From contig CP051142.1 of NCBI GenBank assembly GCA_001592805.2, forward strand, positions 1,116,001 through 1,180,000: DNA of 64,000 nt. The letters are read 5' to 3'. Positions 42,673 to 54,100 of this stretch are shown piece by piece. Numbering within the stretch: position 1 is the stretch's first letter; each line of letters starts with the position of its first letter. Made by a program: the position numbers and the translations under genes. The notes below the pieces were generated by a model. That model ran no database searches. It was not told where the DNA came from and saw only the letters and a program-made list of their open reading frames with translations. The stretch comes from Peltaster fructicola (Eukaryota; Ascomycota; Dothideomycetes).

Positions 42673-45444
42673 CTATCCATCTTCTGATCGTCGAATGTCA
42701 TCTACTGTCTCGTTGCCCAAGAGCCCTCGCTCATCCTCTCTGTTGTCGTTGACCTCTCTGAGAACTCCAGTACCTTGCCCAGCTCTGTCAGTATCACCTT
42801 CATTGAGTACCAACCACAAGTCTTTCTTGGTCATCAGTCCTGCCAATCTGCCACGATCGACAAGAACGATGTACCGCAGACCAAGCTTCTGAAACATGTC
42901 GCTCGTCAATTGCAGACCAGACTTGCTCGACAACGTGATAGGAGTCTGGTCCATCCACGGTCGCAGGTCTAGTGTGACTGTCGGGTCGGTCAGCGGTTGG
43001 TGGGAGAAGAACGCTTCAGTGGTCTCGGGAAGGGCTCTACCAGCAGGTGACGATGTGGCCGAGTCCAGAGCAAACAGCAGTTCTGTCCTCGATATGTAGC
43101 CTAGTAGGATGGGCATCTGGGACGACTGGATGACAGGAAACCCACGAAATCGATGAGCCTTTAGAAGCTCTCGCAACGACTCGATAGTGTGCCCAGACGA
43201 GGCGATACAGACAAGATCTTCAATCCGAGTCATGATCTGCGACACAGCAACGTCGGGCACAGGTGCATCGTCTTTGTTGTCGAGGAATGGATAGCCCTGG
43301 AAGCGTATCCAGGCTTCGTAGATACCACGCTTGCCGAAAGCATCGCCAACCCATTTGCTGATCATGACAGCCACCATAATTGGGAGCACATATGTGAGAG
43401 CTCCCGTGAGCTCGAACATGATAACCACAATCGAGACTGTCATGCGCGTTGTTCCTGCAAGGCCAGAAGCGGCTCCAATGACTGCATATGTGCCTGGTGT
43501 GACACAAGGCTTGTCAGGCTCACACGATGCAAATGGTAGCCATGAGGGATGTTCGCGCTGCCAGACCTCGACAATGAGCCCAACTACGCGTCCATATAGA
43601 GCACCGATAGCCATCGAGGGAAGCAAGATACCAGCTGGGATCTGCAGCCCAAAGGTGAACGATGCGAGAAAGAACCCAACGATCGACGAAGCAAGAAGAG
43701 CAAAGATCACTCCGGTGTTGGCTACACCAGACTTGCAAAGGCCCAGCTCGTCTGATTGGATGTCCACACATTCTGCGAATAGGTACTCGACGAGCTCTGA
43801 TGACTGCGCTCGTAAGAAGCTGACCGGAAAGCTAATCAGCGCTGTGATCAGGGCGACAACCACAACCTCCAGCACTGGCCGTTGCAAAAATGGGTTGACC
43901 GATGACTTGCGTAGTCTGGAAATCCACATATTGAGTCGTATGAAGAGCGCACCATGTAAGCCACCCATGACGCCGAGTATTGCAAACGGTACCAGCTCGA
44001 ATGCATGCCAGCCTGAGTGGTACGTGACCTGGTACAGCACCAGCTTGCCGGTTCTGAAAGGATCAATGGCCTGGAGAGTGACAGCAGCAACCATAGCGCA
44101 AACAAAGGAGGCCCACATGGTCTTGTCCGGAAAGTAGTAGCTGAGCTGTTCCAGGCTGAACAGCACACCACCGATGGGGCTGCCAAAAGCGACGCTGATG
44201 CCGCTGGCCGCAGCAGCAGACAGAACCTCGCGCTTTCGTGCCTCGTTATCATTGATGCCAGGAAAGACTTTCATGAAGATGTTGGCGCAGCAGCAAGCAA
44301 CGTGTACCAGAGGTCCTTCCTTGCCAAGCCACATGCCTGACGCCACAGCTAGGCATAAGCCAAAGGATTTGACGATCAGCGTCCAGGCTCCTAGGAATCT
44401 GCGGATCACGAAGCCGCCCAATACAGATTTGACCTCTGGGATACCGGACTGTTTGGCGTACAGCGAATAACGATTGACCATGATTGAAGCGCCGAACGCA
44501 AAGCATACCGAGAAGATGACAAAGAACAGGTAGCCAAGGACATAACTGCCGCCAAAGTTGCTGATGCCGAGCACTTGTCCCCATGGTCTCCAGTCTGGGC
44601 AAGCTGCTAGACTGTCGATGCCCCAGCAGCAAAAGATCTTGTTCAGATAGAAACGTCCGCCGTCTTCGACATTGCTGCAGACGCCCTGTTTCAGGTCGCC
44701 GAGCCAATCGCTGACGATATCAATGCTCGCTGCAATAGCACCGACAGCGATTCCAGTGCATACCAGTATCCACCAGATCTGACTCGAATCTGCCAGTATC
44801 TTCAGCTGTCCAAGCAGTCCCGTGGAGCTTGCGGTGAGGTGTTGGATGCGAGTGCGCTCTTTTGCATATTCGTAGATCCAGTCGATGGCAGTCAGATCGT
44901 CGTATCCAACTCTTCGTCCAGGGCCTTCCACATACCAGTCCAAACCTGCGGCGTCCTTTGCATCGTGGCCGCTCAGTCCGACTGAGCCGACTGCGCTGGT
45001 GTTCAGGTAGGACAATATGGTGTTGGTCGAAGGTCCACGTGTTTGTGATCCCAGTCCTTGAGGTTCATATTGCTCTGATGTAGGCGTAGCATTGCGACTG
45101 CTGCTCGAAAATGGGCTCGAGAGGAATCGCGAGGCGAAGGACGGTTTGTTCAGCTTCACTTGTCGCTTGAACGATATCTGATCGTTAAGTGCACTGTTGC
45201 CTCCAAGGTAGTCATCAGCGAGTAGATCATGCTGATTTACCTCGTCCTCGTCAGTGTATACATTGTCTCGAGCAGGCGACTTGCTCTTCGAGCGAGATGA
45301 TGTTGCTGGAGCTTTACCATCAGGGTCGCCAGTCTCGGTTGACGAGCTCGACATTAAGCATCGGGATGAGAATCGCCTTGAAGCGTCTTGTGTCGTTGTC
45401 GTGTAAGTGGAGGAGCTGGTAGTCGCCTTGACAAGCGTCCACAT
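42673..45444 (-). CDS. CLC-type chloride channel / H+-Cl- exchanger (Gef1-like)
   Basis: An intact ORF of 923 aa. An N-terminal cytosolic region of about 220 residues is Ser-rich (AAGLDWYVEGPGRRVGYDDLTAIDWIYEY just before the first helix). The CLC membrane domain follows, with about 10-18 hydrophobic helices and the family signatures AKQSGIPEVKSVLGGF, GKEGPLVHVACC (the gating glutamate) and FGLQIPAGILLPSMAIGALYGR. Two CBS domains end the protein (about 720-890; VSQIMTRIEDLVCI, then LGLRYIVLVDRGRLAGLMTKKDL). Presence of the gating Glu fits either channel or exchanger behaviour. Yeast Gef1 acts in Golgi/endosomal acidification. The start may instead be the Met at 45354 (MSSSSTETGD), since the first 30 residues look unlike the family. 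It converges with TFIIE, with 89 bp between stops. Confidence 0.93.
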   Translation of the reverse strand: MWTLVKATTSSSTYTTTTQDASRRFSSRCLMSSSSTETGDPDGKAPATSSRSKSKSPARDNVYTDEDEVNQHDLLADDYLGGNSALNDQISFKRQVKLNKPSFASRFLSSPFSSSSRNATPTSEQYEPQGLGSQTRGPSTNTILSYLNTSAVGSVGLSGHDAKDAAGLDWYVEGPGRRVGYDDLTAIDWIYEYAKERTRIQHLTASSTGLLGQLKILADSSQIWWILVCTGIAVGAIAASIDIVSDWLGDLKQGVCSNVEDGGRFYLNKIFCCWGIDSLAACPDWRPWGQVLGISNFGGSYVLGYLFFVIFSVCFAFGASIMVNRYSLYAKQSGIPEVKSVLGGFVIRRFLGAWTLIVKSFGLCLAVASGMWLGKEGPLVHVACCCANIFMKVFPGINDNEARKREVLSAAAASGISVAFGSPIGGVLFSLEQLSYYFPDKTMWASFVCAMVAAVTLQAIDPFRTGKLVLYQVTYHSGWHAFELVPFAILGVMGGLHGALFIRLNMWISRLRKSSVNPFLQRPVLEVVVVALITALISFPVSFLRAQSSELVEYLFAECVDIQSDELGLCKSGVANTGVIFALLASSIVGFFLASFTFGLQIPAGILLPSMAIGALYGRVVGLIVEVWQREHPSWLPFASCEPDKPCVTPGTYAVIGAASGLAGTTRMTVSIVVIMFELTGALTYVLPIMVAVMISKWVGDAFGKRGIYEAWIRFQGYPFLDNKDDAPVPDVAVSQIMTRIEDLVCIASSGHTIESLRELLKAHRFRGFPVIQSSQMPILLGYISRTELLFALDSATSSPAGRALPETTEAFFSHQPLTDPTVTLDLRPWMDQTPITLSSKSGLQLTSDMFQKLGLRYIVLVDRGRLAGLMTKKDLWLVLNEGDTDRAGQGTGVLREVNDNREDERGLLGNETVDDIRRSEDG

Positions 45445-46042
45445 GCATGTAGGTTTGCGGCGCCGGCCTAAGTCTGCTTTCGGCGTCTATTGTGGGTCTC
45501 GAATATACAACTTCAACCCATGAGCCTCACCTGTCCTGTTTTTCCATATCTTGGTACAGTGCTATAGCAGCATCCCACTGGAGCCTCCTAGAGAAGCATG
45601 AGCATGGTTGGAGATCGAAGCCCATCCATTCACCTGCGAATCACTGCTGAGCATCTCCCGCGGGCATGCGTGCGTTAGCATTCGACGAGAACACGCGCAT
45701 CAACGTTTCGAAAAGCATGAAATTAGTGTACTTGGGTTCTTGAAGGCATCTACATGCGGACTACTTCGCGCAGAAGCTTTTCATACGTTCCACACATGAT
45801 GTCCAGCCACTCCGATAGACGTCTTTCAATACGTCAAAGATATACCTCGGACGATTGTACATCAGAGGCTACATTCACACATAGTGCTCCTTCATGCAAA
45901 CCTCGCTTGTAGAGCCAAGTGAGCCCGTCGAACATCACAAAGCATGCTCAGGGAGGTTCTTGGGGTGGGGCTTTCAATACAGGATAAGTAGTCGGCCAGG
46001 TCGCCGCGATTTGAGCAAGTTCTGTCCATTGCAGCTTTCATC
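45445..46042. other. Divergent intergenic region, CLC / PhlG-like
   Basis: About 600 bp. Short ORFs (45608-45799, 45894-46112) have no recognisable content. It should hold both promoters; nothing specific is supported. Confidence 0.45.
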
Positions 46043-47167
46043 ATGTTGTTCTTTGGGACTGTTCTTGCATCCTTGCCCATCTTGGCATCTGCGTATGCCC
46101 CTGAAGCCATAAATGCAGAAGCACTTCGTGCTTTGTTGGCACGAGCAACCTTGGACTCGTCCGCTGGCATTGATCAGAACGTCAGCGACTACTACCTTGG
46201 CTACAAGCCTGCTGATTACAGCACAGCTTGGGCCAAGTACTTCAACGATACGCCCATCGACTTGAACTCGGACTTCCTAGCAGGGCTGGCAGTAAGTCGC
46301 GCTACTACAAGAACAAGAACAATGCTGACCAGTCGGAAGGCATCACCGGTTCTAGCAGAGCAAGGCGTACCATTCTCAGAAGCAGCTGCATCGTTATCCG
46401 AGCCTGGCTATCTCCCTCTTGAGAACGGGTACACCATTCTGGACGATGGCACTATGTATTTGGCCATTCAGACCTTTGCCCCGGACGACTTCAGTGGAGA
46501 AGCGTAAGCTTCATAATCACGGTCCAAATGTGCGGAAGCTGACAAGCATAGCTACGATTTCTGGTTCTCTTGGCATATCAACGACACCACAAAGTACAAG
46601 CTGTGGTACCCAGGAGCACACCAGTACGCAGCCATCACACAGGCACAGACTGATTCTTTGGAGACCAAGGTTAGTCAGGCAAATCAGACACGCCAATATT
46701 TGCTCACTCGATTGTAGTCGAGCTACCGTGAACGCTACTGGAATCTTACATCTTTCGTGGACGAGTATATTGGCGACACTGCTTACAAACTCTCCATTGC
46801 TTTCTTCGACCCAAGCCTTATGGGCTTTGAGGTTGAGAGCTGCGAGACAGGCATCGAGACGATTGTGACTGGATTTGTGACCATATCTGCCTACATCGAG
46901 CAGGACCCTACGTCTGCAGCGAAAGCTGGCTTCGGTCCGGTCAGTGTGATCCTGGCCCATCAGGTCCGTCAACGTCCAGATGGCAATGGCATGGAGATTC
47001 GATCACGCTTCTGGTTCGGCAACGTTCTTGTGAATGCCATGAGGGGACTCTTCGATCCACTCAGTCTGGGCCGCAATCTATCCATACACTGCGCAGCTGA
47101 AATGACGCATCTTACTGGCTTTCTGCCTGCCCTGTTCCAGGAATTCAAGGATGATGTTGCAACTTGA
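46043..47167 (+). CDS. PhlG-type (2,4-diacetylphloroglucinol) hydrolase-like protein, secreted
   Basis: Four exons: 46043-46291, 46340-46503, 46552-46669 and 46718-47167, with three introns of 48 bp each. They give exactly 981 nt (326 aa). The protein begins with a signal peptide (MLFFGTVLASLPILASAYA). The mature part follows the PhlG plan: YYLGYKPADYSTAWAKYF, EPGYLPLENGYTILDDG, FWFSWHINDTTKYKLWYPGAHQ, GMEIRSRFWFG and HCAAEMTHLTGFLPALFQEF. Likely zinc ligands are His161 (YPGAHQ) and His301/Glu305 (HCAAE), by analogy with bacterial PhlG. PhlG cleaves a C-C bond of diacetylphloroglucinol; here the true substrate is unknown, and related fungal proteins may act on other phenolic ketones. Intron 1 is in-frame, so its removal is inferred from the family alignment (AGLA to ASPVLAEQG). 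Confidence 0.75.
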
Positions 47168-47266
47168 AGATCCAATAACGGATCGCTCTGAATGTACAAG
47201 CTCTGAAGTAGATAGTGGTAGCGGCGACAGTATGCGCTCTGCTGTTGTACAATATCGATACAATGA

Positions 47267-47873
47267 TCACTCCATCTTAGCAACTGCACCAAGTGTCTTC
47301 ATCGTCTCAATCATCTTCTCAGCCTCTTCCTTCGGCACCGCCTCCTTCATGACCTTAGGAACACTCTCAACAAACTTCTTCGAATCCACCAAGCTCAAAC
47401 CGAGCAAACCCTTCACCTCCTTGATGATCTTTGCTTTCGATGCTGCATCGAATGACTCCAGCTTCACATTGAACAAGGTCTTCTCTTCCACCTTTGGCGC
47501 TACCTCTTCAGGTTCTTCAGCTGCTGGTGCGGCTGCTTGTGCTGGACCGGCTGCAGCGAAGCCTCCCATAGGTATGTCAGGAATGTTCAATCGTGACTGG
47601 CAGTGCATTAGCAGGAATCTTGGTGATATGTTGCTGTAGTCCTACCTTTAACGTCGATACGAGATCCGCCGTCTCGAGGAGCGTTAATGTGCTAATCTGA
47701 TCAACAATGCCAGCAATCTTTGGATTCGATGCTGCTACTGCATCTGTGCTCTGCCATCTCCTCGCTTCCCTCCTCTTCTGTCGCAATAGGGTCGTTGTGT
47801 AGCTAGATCGCGTTGACTGGGTCCGTATCGATCGGATGCTTTGACGTGCTAGACATGTACACGGCGTCGACAT
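47267..47873 (-). CDS. MNP1: Mitochondrial large ribosomal subunit protein bL12m
   Basis: This is the L7/L12 stalk protein of the mitochondrial ribosome, which recruits translation GTPases. Exon 1 (47873-47646) and exon 2 (47596-47267) are separated by a 49-bp intron (GTAGGA...CTGCCAG); the product is 185 aa. The N-terminus is an Arg/Ser/Thr-rich mitochondrial presequence (ARQSIRSIRTQSTRSSYTTT), followed by the dimerisation helices (IAGIVDQISTLTLLETADLVSTLK-SRLNIPD). An Ala/Pro/Glu-rich hinge (FAAAGPAQAAAPAAEEPEE) leads to the compact C-terminal domain (EKTLFNVKLESFDAASKAKI, then IKEVKGLLGLSLVDSKKFVE and VPKEEAEKMIETMKTLGA). The intron sits at the end of the N-terminal domain. No disruption is seen. 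It diverges from MDN1 across about 300 bp. Confidence 0.93.
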
Positions 47874-48169
47874 GGTTGTGGTCGTGCTGTCTCAAGATGA
47901 AAGCCAACGTCCTGTGGTGATGGACGTTTGTCGTTCTCGTGTGCTTTCAAGATGTAGCCAATGTATATTCCTACGTGAAGTGAGCGGCAGTTTTCCAGAA
48001 ATGGTTAGGCTTCGGGAGTGTACGAAATCTTGGCTTGCCGCTGCAGAGCTCATTCCTGTGGCTCCAGTATCAAAGCTTCAAGCAATTTTTCTGTTGTCGT
48101 TTTACACGGACTGAACAGGATGCAGACTCACTGGCACAATATCAGCCAGTCGTACTGATCTAGCCCGCC

Positions 48170-51100
48170 ATGAATTGCGTGTGGGACGCTGCGTTGCTCA
48201 GCTTTGCAGACCACCTCCCGCAGGATCTCATCAACGCAGTTCATTCGCACAACCATGAACTATTCCTCACGAGTCTGACAGAAGCGACCCTCGATCCACG
48301 CTACACAGATATCGTTGTTGCGTGCTGTCGCAAACTTCTCGCGCATATCTGTGTTTCGTTACCACAATATGGCCGATCCGCGGGCATCGTGGCAGCATAC
48401 GGTCGCATCATCCTCTGGCGCCTCAATTGGCTTCATGTGCCACAGAGTATCTCACAGACGATGATTTCGACATCACTGCAGCCTCGGCGCAAGATGTGAG
48501 CATATACTTATTAGGACTCCTACGTCTTTTGCGCCATGATACACGGACATTCGCCCAATACGTTCAACCTGCTAAGCTTTCGTTGCTGCTTGAAGCCTCT
48601 GACCGAACAAACACATACCTTGCCATTCGCATTCTTCAACTCTACCTCCATGCTGCAGATCACTGGTTTGAGCAGATGGTGGAACGGTATCTCGGCAAGG
48701 ACACACCCGAGAATGCGTTGCATGGTACGTGGGACGATAAGGTCATCGACTACCGCTTCCTCAGTCTTTGGGAAGAGACTCGGGCATCCTCGTGTCGGAC
48801 TCTGTCTGGACAGGCTATGGAGTTGATACAGAAGGCCTCAGATGTTGCTGATACAATGTCTGTTGCGCATTTCGACCATCGGACTGTCCTTGTCAGTCAG
48901 GAACTCTTGTTAAGAGGCGATGCGAAATTCACCACCCTCGATCGCATCTCTCTCATGTCACAAGTGCCTACAGCTGTCAAGAACCTCGGACGCTTCGCAC
49001 AAGCTCTACAAAGCACACAACCTTTACTGCTATCGGGGCCTTCAGGCAGTGGCAAATCACTACTCGTACAGCATACCGCAGAGCAACTAGGCAAGCTGGA
49101 TCGAATGTTGACACTTCATCTCAATGAGCAGAGCGATGCAAAGCTCCTGGTCGGTATCTACACAAGCGGCGAGACACCTGGCTCGATCATATGGAAGCCT
49201 GGTGTCTTGACCACGGCTGTACAAGATGGCCGATGGGTCCTCATTGAGGATATCGATCGTGCTCCAGAACACATCCTTAGTGCATTGCTCCCATTGATTG
49301 AACATCGAAAGTTGACCATATCCAATCGCAAGCAAATCATACACGCAGCAGAGGGATTTCGAATCATTGCAACTACACAGGTTCCATCATCTGCCACAAA
49401 GCCGGGAAAGGTGCTTGCCAATATGCTTGGTCGACGGCACTGGCGCGACATTCAGGTCGACCCTCTAGCGCTGGAGGAGCTGGCAGTCGTCGTGGGGCAA
49501 CGATTCGCAGAGCTCCGACAATTGTTGCCTCAGATCATGGCCGTCTATGAGCGTGTACAAGCCCTTGCCAGCACGCCTGCTTTCCTCAGCAAGAGCAAGA
49601 CAAGCCTTATGCGACACTTTGGACCAAGAGAACTCCTTAAGTGGTGCAGACGTAGCACGCAGCTGCTGAAAGTGCGGAACGGACACACTGCGGCTGATAT
49701 GGACGACATCTTTCTCGAGGCCCTGGATTGCTTCGCTGGCGCGCTGCCGGAGGGCCAAGCTCGAGAGCAAATTCTGGCTGTCATTGCAGAAGAGCTGCAT
49801 CTTGATCCACAGAGGCGAGACTATCTTGTCACAGATAGGGATGTCAAGTTCTACCTGGAAAAGCAACGATTGAGTATAGGTCGTTATGTGCTTGACAAAC
49901 ACGACACCGCCAAGCGAAGACAAGAGAGCCCATTCTCCACAAACCTGTACACGTTACGCATGATGGAGCGCATTGCTGCAGCAGTCGCCAACCGAGAGTC
50001 TTTGCTTCTTGTTGGTGAGACCGGTGTAGGCAAAACAACATCAGTGCAATATTTGGCTGGACAGCTTGGCAAAAGGCTCATCGCATTCAACTTGTCACAG
50101 CAAAGCGAAGCTGGAGATCTACTGGGAGGCTTCAAACCTGTCAACATGCGCTCGATCATCATCGCTCTCCAAGATGATTTTGAAACTCTTTTCAACGTAT
50201 CGTTCAGCCACTCTCGTAACCAGCAATTCCTTGAACAGCTAAGCAAATACCTCGCTCGTAGCAATTGGAAGGCTGTGTGTAAGCTCTGGCGCCAAGCACT
50301 CAAGATGGTCGATGAACAGAATATCAAGACCGACCAGGAAGGCGAGCCCAACGCAAAGAGGCGAAAGGTCGCAACGAACGAAAGTGCCCGTCGTGCTCAA
50401 TGGGAAGTCTTTGCCAGCAAGCTCACAAACATTGAAGGACGTCTCGCTAGTGGAGCAGAGGCATTTGCCTTCGCATTTGTCGAAGGCAACATAGTGAAGG
50501 CCCTCAGGAATGGCGACTGGATTTTGCTGGATGAGATCAATCTTGCATCTTCTGACACACTTGAAGCATTGAGTGATCTCCTCGATCCCGAACAGCCATC
50601 TGTACTGCTAACAGAGGCTGGTAATGTTGAGCGAATAGTGGCACATCCAGAGTTTCGGGTGTTCGCTGCCATGAACCCAGCAACAGATGTTGGAAAGAAA
50701 GACTTGCCTCTCGGTCTACGCTCTCAGTTCACAGAGCTTTTCGTGGAGTCCCCAGACAAGGACCTGAAGAGTCTCCAGGCCATCGTGACATCCTACTTGA
50801 GGCAAGAGATGGCTACTGATCCAGCTGTCGCACTCGACGTCAGCAAGCTGTACCAGAGCATCATTACTCTAGCAGAAGACAACAAGCTGGTAGATGGCGC
50901 TGGGCAAAAGCCGCATTTCAGCTTACGAACTCTGACACGCACATTGAGCTACGCAAAGTACATTGCTCCACAGTGCAACCTACGACGAGCGCTTTATGAA
51001 GGCTTTCAGATGAGCTTCATGACATTCTTGGAACTCGACTCTGCGGGCCTGGTCAATCCCCTACTCGAGAAATACTTGTTCAGAAAGCGTAAAGAATGGC

Positions 51101-54100
51101 GTAACGAGCTGCGAAAAGCCTTACGCAAGCCTGACGTCGCAGTACCCATGGTTCTCGCATATCCAGGAAGCAAGCACTGGATCAAGCAGGGCCGGGAGCC
51201 TTTGCGAGAGGAGGTCCACTATATCATCACGCCTTTCGTTGAGCGCAACCTTGAGAACTTGGTTCGTGCTGCAAGCACTCGTCAGTTTCCCGTCTTGATA
51301 CAAGGCCCGACCTCAAGTGGCAAGACCAGTATGATCGAATATCTCGCCAATCGGACAGGCTACAAATTCGTCCGTATCAACAATCATGAGCATACCGATC
51401 TTCAGGAGTACCTCGGCACCTACGTCTCTACTTCCAACGGTAGACTCGAGTTCCAGGAAGGTATTCTAGTCAAAGCATTACGGGAGGGCCATTGGATTGT
51501 ACTCGATGAGCTGAACTTGGCTCCAACGGATGTTCTTGAAGCATTAAACCGCCTCCTCGACGACAATCGAGAGCTTCTTATACCAGAAACGCAAGAAGTT
51601 GTTCGACCACATGAGGATTTCATGCTTTTCGCCACACAAAACCCAGCCGGTCTCTACGGTGGTCGCAAGACGCTATCTCGAGCTTTCCGCAATCGCTTCT
51701 TGGAATTACACTTTGACGATATACCAATCAACGAACTCCAAGAGATCTTACAAAAGCGCAATCCACAGCTGCCAGATTCCCGCTGCAAGTTAGTTGTGGA
51801 CGTCTACCAGGAACTTGCTGTTTTGCGCCAACAGAACCGCATCTTCGAGCAAAAGAGCTTTGCCACCCTCCGAGATCTGTTCAGATGGGCAATGAGGACA
51901 AACGATACCATCGAACAGCTTGCAGCCAATGGGTTCATGCTTCTTGCAGAACGTGTGCGAAAGCCAGAAGAGCGAATAATGATCAAAGAAACAATCGAGA
52001 AGGTCATGAGCGCTGGTCGACCCCGGATCACGATAGATGAGTCAACCTTGTACAGTAAGGCTTGTCCAGAAGTACAACTCTGCATCGCCAGGCACAGGGC
52101 TAGCGGTTTAGTTTGGACTAAAGCAATGCTGCGCTTATACGTGCTTGTAGCTCGTGCAATCGAGCATAATGAACCGGTTCTGCTCGTGGGAGACACTGGC
52201 TGTGGCAAGACAACAGTATGTCAGATGCTGGCTGATGCATTGGACAAAGGCTTGCACATCGTCAACGCACATCAGAACACAGAGACTGGCGACCTCATCG
52301 GTTCGCAAAGACCCGTACGCAATCGTGCTCACATAGAAGCCCAGCTGCGCAAGTTCCTTCTCGAATCATCAATACTGAAAGATTCAGCCTTCGACAAGAG
52401 CACCACCACACAGGCCTTGTCACAAGCATATGGACTAGCGTTGCAGAGACTGCAGGGACCACCAAAGGCTGCTTACACGTCCACCACGGAGTACGCCAAC
52501 ATCAAAGCTCTCCTTGTACGCTCGCAAGCACTCTTTGAGTGGGTTGATGGCAGTCTTATTGAAGCTATGAAGGAAGGGTCGTTCTTCTTGCTGGACGAGA
52601 TATCACTAGCAGATGATTCTGTTCTCGAACGCCTCAACAGCGTGCTCGAATCTTCGAGGACAATCCTGCTTGCTGAGAAGGGAAGCCTCGACGCCATGGT
52701 TACTGCACAAAATGGGTTCCAGTTTCTCGCTACCATGAACCCAGGAGGAGACTATGGCAAACGTGAGCTGTCACCCGCACTTCGTAACCGATTTACAGAG
52801 ATCTGGGTGCCCTCCATTTCCGATCCAGCTGACATCATCTCTATCATCGAGGATGGTCTATGCATGGAAGCTAGAGAGCATTCCTCGGCGATGTTAGCCT
52901 TCGCACAATGGTTCAAGCAACATTTCGATGTGTCTACAACCTCTGGATTGTCAATACGTGAGGTCCTCGCTTGGAGGATGTTCATTAATGCCTTTGCGCA
53001 GCACGGCATCGCTCCGGCGGTAGTGCAAGGAGCTGCCATGGTATACATTGACACTCTTGGTGCAAACCCTGCTGGCCTTACATCCTTGACAGGCACAGAC
53101 ATTGCTGCGAGCAGGTCGGAGTGCCTGGACCATCTTTCGGCCTTGCTAGGCTATGATTGCCACAGCATTTATAACACCAACATCGAGGTGCTACATGGTC
53201 GAACCTCGCTCTCAGTTGGACCTTTCAAGCTTCATATGCGCAATCCTGATGTTGCGCAACAGCATGAATTCAACTTTGCTGCACGAACGACAAGGCTGAA
53301 CACATTACGAGTTGTGCGAGCAATGCAGCTTGTCAAGCCAGTGCTGCTTGAAGGCAAACCCGGCGTGGGCAAGACAGCGCTCGTCACCGCTCTCGCAAGA
53401 CATGTCGGCGTCCCATTGATTCGGATCAACCTGTCAGAGCAGACCGATTTGATTGACCTGTTTGGGGCAGATGCTCCTGTCGACGGCGCAGATGCCGGCA
53501 CGTTCGCTTGGCGTGATGCTCCGTTCCTGCAAGCAATGAAGGCTGGTCACTGGGTGTTGCTCGATGAGATGAATCTCGCCTCGCAGTCAATCCTAGAAGG
53601 TCTAAATGCGGTGCTTGATCATCGTGGGAAAGCATTTATACCTGAGCTTGGCATGACCTTCGACAAACACACAGAGTTTCGTCTCTTCGCAGCGCAGAAC
53701 CCTCATCACCAAGGAGGAGGTCGAAAAGGTTTACCAGCATCATTCGTGAATCGGTTCACAGTTGTGTACGCCGATGCCTTCGAGTCAGATGACCTAAACC
53801 TCCTAAGTGCACAGGCATTTCCCGGCGTATCACACGATCTATTGTTCAAGATTGTGTCTTTCGTTCAGCAACTTGAGAACGATGTGTCTCAGATCAAGAT
53901 GTTCGGAGCTAGCGGTTCCCCATGGGAATTCAACTTGCGAGACATCACCAAATGGTTGCAGCTACTCATCGCGGACGATCCTCGCACAGGCAAGTACGCT
54001 GCTGGACAACGTACGAATGCTTTTCTACCAGATTTCGATCAACACAGGACCGGATTGCAGTTCAGCGATTGTTCAACGAAGCGTTCGGAGCCGGTCACGA

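Noticed and set aside
46292-46332. A 41-bp intron in the PhlG-like gene ending at ACCAG
   Set aside because: It would break the frame; the AG seven bases further on gives 48 bp and keeps the family sequence.
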